Origin: Treponema sp.
GTDB taxonomy: Bacteria > Spirochaetota > Spirochaetia > Treponematales > Breznakiellaceae
Assembly: GCA_031273185.1 (NCBI GenBank)
Contig: JAISSG010000145.1
Coordinates: forward strand, 1-9,769
Direction of reading: 5' to 3'
Length of the DNA: 9,769 nucleotides
The notes under the pieces were generated by a model, which searched no databases, was not told the DNA's origin, and was given only the letters and a program-made list of their open reading frames with translations. Made by a program: the position numbers and the translations under genes. Numbering within the stretch: the stretch's first letter is position 1; each line of letters opens with the position of its first letter. Shown in pieces: positions 7,321 to 9,769 of the stretch.

Positions 7321-7908
7321 ATGCCGCTCGGGAAAAAGTTCTTCAGCCAGGACGCCGCCTCCCTCGCCAGGGCGCTGCTCGGCAAGCACCTGGTTTACGG
7401 GAACCTGCGGGGCAAAATAGTCGAGACCGAGGCCTACCTGTGCCGCGACGACCCCGGCTGCCACGCTTACCGTGGCCTTACCCCCCGCAACGAGCCGATG
7501 TTCGGCCCCGGCGGCTACACCTACGTCTACTTTATCTACGGGATGTACCACTGCCTGAACATAGTCTCGGGCAAGGCCGGCGAGGGCGAGGCCGTGCTGG
7601 TCCGCGCCGTGGAACCGCTGGACGGCATAGCGCTTATGCAGCGGCGGCGCAAGACCCGCAAAATAGAGAACCTTTGCAGCGGCCCGGGCAAGCTGGCCCA
7701 GGCCTTCGGCATCACCTTGCGGCACAACAACCTGAGCCTGCTGGACGGCCCCCTGCGCATCCTCGACAGCCGCGAGCAGCCGGAAATTCTCCGCGGCAGG
7801 CGGATCGGCCTGTCAGCCGGGCAGGAACTGGAACTGCGGTTCGTTATTAAGGGGAACAGGTTTGTGTCGAGGGGGAATGGGAAAGGAGCAAAGAGCAATG
7901 AGCAGTGA
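7321..7908 (+). CDS. DNA-3-methyladenine glycosylase, AAG/MPG family (195 aa)
   Basis: Base-excision-repair glycosylase that removes alkylated purines such as 3-methyladenine, and often hypoxanthine, from DNA. Family signatures in order: FFSQDAASLARALLGK (7-22), the catalytic-region motif IVETEAYL (33-40; Glu37 corresponds to human Glu125), DDPGCHAYRG (43-52), TPRNEPMFGPGG (54-65), the intercalation motif YVYFIYGMYHCLN (68-80), VLVRAVEP (92-99) and CSGPGKLAQAFGI (119-131). The ATG at 7321 gives the usual family N-terminus. No in-frame alternative start lies nearby, and there is no Shine-Dalgarno. The last eight or so codons (KGAKSNEQ) are read from the 7-base repeat array downstream, so the native tail was probably replaced or extended by it. 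Divergent from phoH. Alkylation repair has no evident link to the operon. Confidence 0.95.
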   Translation: MPLGKKFFSQDAASLARALLGKHLVYGNLRGKIVETEAYLCRDDPGCHAYRGLTPRNEPMFGPGGYTYVYFIYGMYHCLNIVSGKAGEGEAVLVRAVEPLDGIALMQRRRKTRKIENLCSGPGKLAQAFGITLRHNNLSLLDGPLRILDSREQPEILRGRRIGLSAGQELELRFVIKGNRFVSRGNGKGAKSNEQ

Positions 7909-7983
7909 GCAAAGAGCAATGAGCAATGAGCAAAGAACAATGGGGAAAGAGGAAAGAGGAAAGAACAATTAAAAATGAGCAAT
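7886..7983 (+). repeat. Tandem 7-base repeat array, 14 units (left arm)
   Basis: Fourteen consecutive heptamers in exact register. The main forms are GAGCAAT (4 units) and GAGCAAA (3), with GAGCAGT, GAACAAT (2), GAGGAAA (2), GGGGAAA and TAAAAAT as variants. The first three units cover the 3' end and stop codon of mpg, and a GGGGAAT at 7872-7878 may be a degenerate start. Because 7 bases times 3 makes 21, translated frames give spurious 7-residue repeats. Nothing suggests it is a gene. Confidence 0.85.
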
Positions 7984-8006
7984 GTAAAGATAAGAAGTTA
8001 TCGCGC

Positions 8007-8062
8007 ATTCTTCACTGCTCATTGCTCATTGTTCATTGCTCATTGTTCATTGCTTATTCCTA
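8007..8062 (-). repeat. Tandem 7-base repeat array, 8 units, inverted relative to the left arm
   Basis: On the plus strand the units read ATTCTTC, ACTGCTC, ATTGCTC, ATTGTTC, ATTGCTC, ATTGTTC, ATTGCTT and ATTCCTA. Their complements are the GAGCAAT/GAACAAT units of the left arm. A 23-base non-repeat centre (7984-8006) separates the arms. Both arms hold GAGCAAT followed by the rare GAGCAGT, giving a 16-base exact inverted match. An mpg transcript could fold into a long imperfect hairpin here. Confidence 0.85.
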
Positions 8063-8105
8063 CGATAAAAAAGCAAATCAAAACAGCAATAGTATAAATG
8101 ATATT

Positions 8106-8136
8106 TTGCCAAGCACCTGTATCCTTTGGCAATTTT
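8106..8136 (+). terminator. Probable rho-independent terminator for mpg
   Basis: A 7-bp perfect stem TTGCCAA (8106-8112) / TTGGCAA (8126-8132) with a 13-base loop, followed by TTTT (8133-8136). The stem is short and the loop large, so strength is moderate at best. It is the first terminator-like structure after mpg and its repeat arrays. Confidence 0.4.
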
Positions 8137-8457
8137 AAGTTTAAGCGTGACGAAGCAAATAATTATGAGGAGGATTGCATTAAACAGTTTCATCACAGGT
8201 AATATCTGAGTATCTCAAGGTGATGCAAAAACTGAAGTTAATGCAGTTATGCTCCTTGCGGCTGGAAAAATGTTCTGTTCAGTGAGAATATGCTTAAAAT
8301 CGTGAACCCGTTTGTTTTAATAATTCTTGTCAAGTATACCTTCCTACTTCCAGAAACTTCAATTTTTCGCAGAAACCGATACAGGCATTTTCGGCAACTT
8401 TACCCAGGCTATTCAAAACTTGATGGACGCTATAAAAGTATGCTATGTTGCTACACA
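8137..8457 (+). other. AT-rich intergenic stretch with possible gene remnants
   Basis: No intact gene is supported here. GAGGAGG at 8167-8173 is a strong ribosome-site match, but no ATG, GTG or TTG stands at a normal distance after it. An ATG that overlaps it opens only 14 codons (8165-8209). Downstream, one frame reads DAKTEVNAVMLLAAGKMF (from 8222), and after stops in the same frame FFAETDTGIFGNFTQ and AIQNLMDAIKVCYVATQ, ending in TGA at 8459-8461. This looks more protein-like than random AT-rich DNA. I cannot name a family. It may be a decayed gene replaced by the omptin region. Confidence 0.3.
8420..8449 (+). promoter_or_regulatory. Possible promoter of the omptin gene
   Basis: TTGATG (8420-8425) and TATGTT (8444-8449) with an 18-base spacer, each matching 4 of 6 consensus bases. 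The start point would lie near 8456, two bases before the ATG at 8458, which has no Shine-Dalgarno. TATAAA at 8431-8436 is an alternative -10 but lacks a good -35. Confidence 0.3.
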
Positions 8458-9405
8458 ATGAAAGCAAACCATGCATATAATATTTTCGCCATTTTTTGTA
8501 TGGCAGTAACACCTCTTTCGGCTGAAACCCAGGACTTTTCCGTATCGTTTGAGGCCCGTGCCGGTATGCTGCACGGGATGACGCAGGAATATGTGTATAA
8601 CGGTAATAAGCAGATAAGCAGGCTTGAATGGGAAGAAAAAACGGTCCCCTACAGCCAGGCTGCGCTGGGCTTTGCATGGAAACGATTTTTTCTATGCGGA
8701 ACCGTCAAAACCGCCGTCCCGGTCAAATCCGGTCTTATGCGGAATTACGATTACCTGTTGCCCGACAGCAACGCGCTAACCCATTTCTCCCAACACGATG
8801 CCCATCTGGACCGGCATAATACCTACGACATCGGCATAGGTTACGGCTTTGCGGTAAAAAACTGGCTTATCAGCCCTTCAATCGGTTTTTTATATTCCAA
8901 TCGGAAATGGACGGCTTCCGACGGATATTTGCGGTACGCCCCCGAAGGAACGGCCTTGCAGGGGAACGGGCAGGAGAGAACCGTTACCGGCGCGGTAATA
9001 ACCTACGAACAAAAAATTTCCCTATTATATGCGGCGGCAGTGGCCCGCTATTGCTTGTTTGACAGAATAATACTGGGGGCGCATTTCAGGCTGTATCCGT
9101 ACGTCTGGGCCGAAAGCATGGATCATCATCTGTTGCGTTCAACCGAATTTTTCGACTCAATGCCGGGCGGCATCGGCGGCTCCCTGGGCCTGGCAATCGG
9201 GTACAAACCCGCCCGGCTGCCACATCTAGAACTGGTCGCAATTTGCACGTTCGAAAAGCTGTTTAAGACAAAAGGAGGCACCGCCCAGCGAGCTACCGGT
9301 CTGCATACCGCGCCGTCTTTTAAGCCCAGCAACACCCATTCCTCCGGTTATGATGGAGAATTATGGGATGTTTTCATCGGCGTTCGGTACGCAGTTGAGT
9401 TCTAA
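8458..9405 (+). CDS. Omptin-family outer-membrane protease (315 aa)
   Basis: Ten-stranded beta-barrel protease of the omptin family (MEROPS A26; OmpT, Pla), embedded in the outer membrane with its active site facing outward. Omptins cleave near basic residues. Signal peptide 1-22 ends in LSA. Mature-protein signatures: GMLHGMTQEYVY (36-47), ISRLEWEE (53-60), YDIGIGYGF (123-131), the conserved catalytic D-x-H at Asp222-His224 (AESMDHH), and a barrel terminus ending in Phe315. At the site of the OmpT Asp83-x-Asp85 pair the sequence is Asn96-Tyr97-Asp98, so the first Asp appears to be replaced. The frame is open back to 8290, but the start at 8458 is chosen because it gives a standard signal peptide; the 56 extra residues do not resemble omptins. 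No operon partner. The flanks are AT-rich and repeat-bearing, consistent with an accessory gene. Confidence 0.9.
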   Translation: MKANHAYNIFAIFCMAVTPLSAETQDFSVSFEARAGMLHGMTQEYVYNGNKQISRLEWEEKTVPYSQAALGFAWKRFFLCGTVKTAVPVKSGLMRNYDYLLPDSNALTHFSQHDAHLDRHNTYDIGIGYGFAVKNWLISPSIGFLYSNRKWTASDGYLRYAPEGTALQGNGQERTVTGAVITYEQKISLLYAAAVARYCLFDRIILGAHFRLYPYVWAESMDHHLLRSTEFFDSMPGGIGGSLGLAIGYKPARLPHLELVAICTFEKLFKTKGGTAQRATGLHTAPSFKPSNTHSSGYDGELWDVFIGVRYAVEF

Positions 9406-9655
9406 ACAACTTCCTTATATTAAGGCTCCTGCATTCAAGTCGGTAACCGCCGGGAATCGGTGCGGGAGCAATTATAAGCGCCGGGTGGCTGTGGAGGAGG
9501 CCCCCCTATGCCTTTGCCATCCTGCGTATCCATTTCCCCGAAACCGGGTAGTAAATAGAAGCCCTGAATGAATATGCGCTAAATTCGTATCGTGTTTACG
9601 ATAATTTGCAAAATAACCAAAGCAAGTTACGAATGAAATTTATTACTTTACATCA
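9406..9655. other. Intergenic region between the omptin gene and the IS end
   Basis: Mostly without recognisable features. The inverted repeat TATCGT-GTTT-ACGATA (9588-9603) is followed by ATTT and could be a weak terminator. A wider pair, ATTCGTA (9584-9590) and TACGAAT (9628-9634), encloses it. CCTTA-TAT-TAAGG at about 9413-9425 is a small hairpin directly after the omptin stop but has no U-tract. One very short ORF with a good ribosome site lies at 9508. Confidence 0.35.
9508..9558 (+). CDS. Doubtful 16-codon ORF with strong ribosome site
   Basis: GGAGGAGG (9493-9500) stands 7 bases before ATG 9508, an optimal arrangement. The ORF encodes only MPLPSCVSISPKPGSK, with no hydrophobic segment, no motif and no partner. 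It may be a leader peptide, a remnant or chance. Low confidence. Confidence 0.15.
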   Translation: MPLPSCVSISPKPGSK

Positions 9656-9769
9656 TTAGTGTCCAAAATAAATAGTTGAAAAACCCCAACTCCTCAAGTA
9701 GAATGAAAAAGGTACCAAGCTAAATCATTACTACAAAAGGAGTTAGGATATGAACAAGTATAACACAAT
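9656..9769 (+). mobile_element. Probable left end of an insertion sequence (truncated by the window)
   Basis: The sequence changes at about 9656-9664 (TTAGTGTCC), and the transposase start follows about 90 bases later, typical spacing for an IS end. Starts of the form GTGTCC are common in terminal repeats of IS4-type elements carrying DUF4372 transposases; this is from memory. The right end is outside the window, so inverted repeats and target duplication cannot be shown, and the exact boundary is a guess. Confidence 0.45.
9750..9769 (+). CDS. Transposase, N-terminus only (partial)
   Basis: ATG at 9750-9752 is preceded by AAAGGAG (9736-9742) with a 7-base gap, a strong ribosome site. Only MNKYNT and part of a codon are inside the window. 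Short N-termini of this type (MNKxNT) occur in IS4-family transposases of the DUF4372 type, but six residues cannot prove it. The call leans on the IS-like end just upstream. Confidence 0.4.

Noticed and set aside
7264..7725. Upstream extension of the phoH frame (154 codons)
   Set aside because: It is the antisense of mpg and would bypass the conserved PhoH N-terminus; the promoter lies inside it.
7886..8062. CRISPR array
   Set aside because: The repeats are contiguous 7-mers without spacers, and there are no cas genes.
7926..8138. 70-codon plus-strand ORF and a 148-codon minus-strand ORF (7536-7982) in the repeat region
   Set aside because: Both are read largely from 7-base repeats (HCSLLI-type 7-residue periodicity) and have no independent support.
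8290..8457. N-terminal 56-codon extension of the omptin gene
   Set aside because: It places a basic, non-omptin segment before a normal signal peptide and has only a poor ribosome site at 8290.

Overview
This window most likely comes from a spirochaete of the Treponema lineage, possibly a gut-associated, GC-richer treponeme. The inference rests on three things. The block pgpH-ybeY-corC(tlyC)-TPR protein has the same order that I recall for TP0651-TP0648 of T. pallidum. An omptin-type outer-membrane protease implies a diderm. The lipoprotein signal sequence has a normal lipobox. No database search was possible, so the genus is an inference.

Layout. Bases 1-758 hold AT-rich non-coding DNA with a short direct repeat and one small minus-strand lipoprotein gene with its own promoter. 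Bases 759-7263 form a tight minus-strand operon transcribed in the order phoH, pgpH, ybeY, corC and a TPR-repeat periplasmic protein. Neighbouring genes overlap by 4-20 bases or are separated by 17. A 57-base divergent promoter region (7264-7320) separates it from mpg (aag) on the plus strand. The 3' end of mpg runs into an array of 7-base repeats (7886-7983), followed after 23 bases by an inverted array of the same repeat (8007-8062) and then a probable terminator. An AT-rich stretch with what look like gene remnants (about 8137-8457) precedes an omptin-family protease (8458-9405). The last 350 bases are non-coding apart from a doubtful 16-codon ORF, and end in what looks like the left end of an insertion sequence with the first codons of a transposase.

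How the genes fit together. PhoH (YbeZ), YbeY and CorC (YbeX) are the classic ribosome and RNA quality-control set. PgpH, placed between phoH and ybeY as in Firmicutes, is a membrane HD-domain phosphodiesterase for cyclic di-AMP, so second-messenger turnover and RNA maturation share one transcript. The last gene adds an exported TPR protein whose C-terminus resembles the CsgG/LpoB fold and the FlgT C-terminal domain.

Points worth a second look: both divergent promoters appear to start transcription within a few bases of the ATG and neither gene has a Shine-Dalgarno site, so phoH and mpg look leaderless; the inverted heptamer arrays; an Asn in place of one catalytic Asp in the omptin; and the domain combination in the TPR protein.
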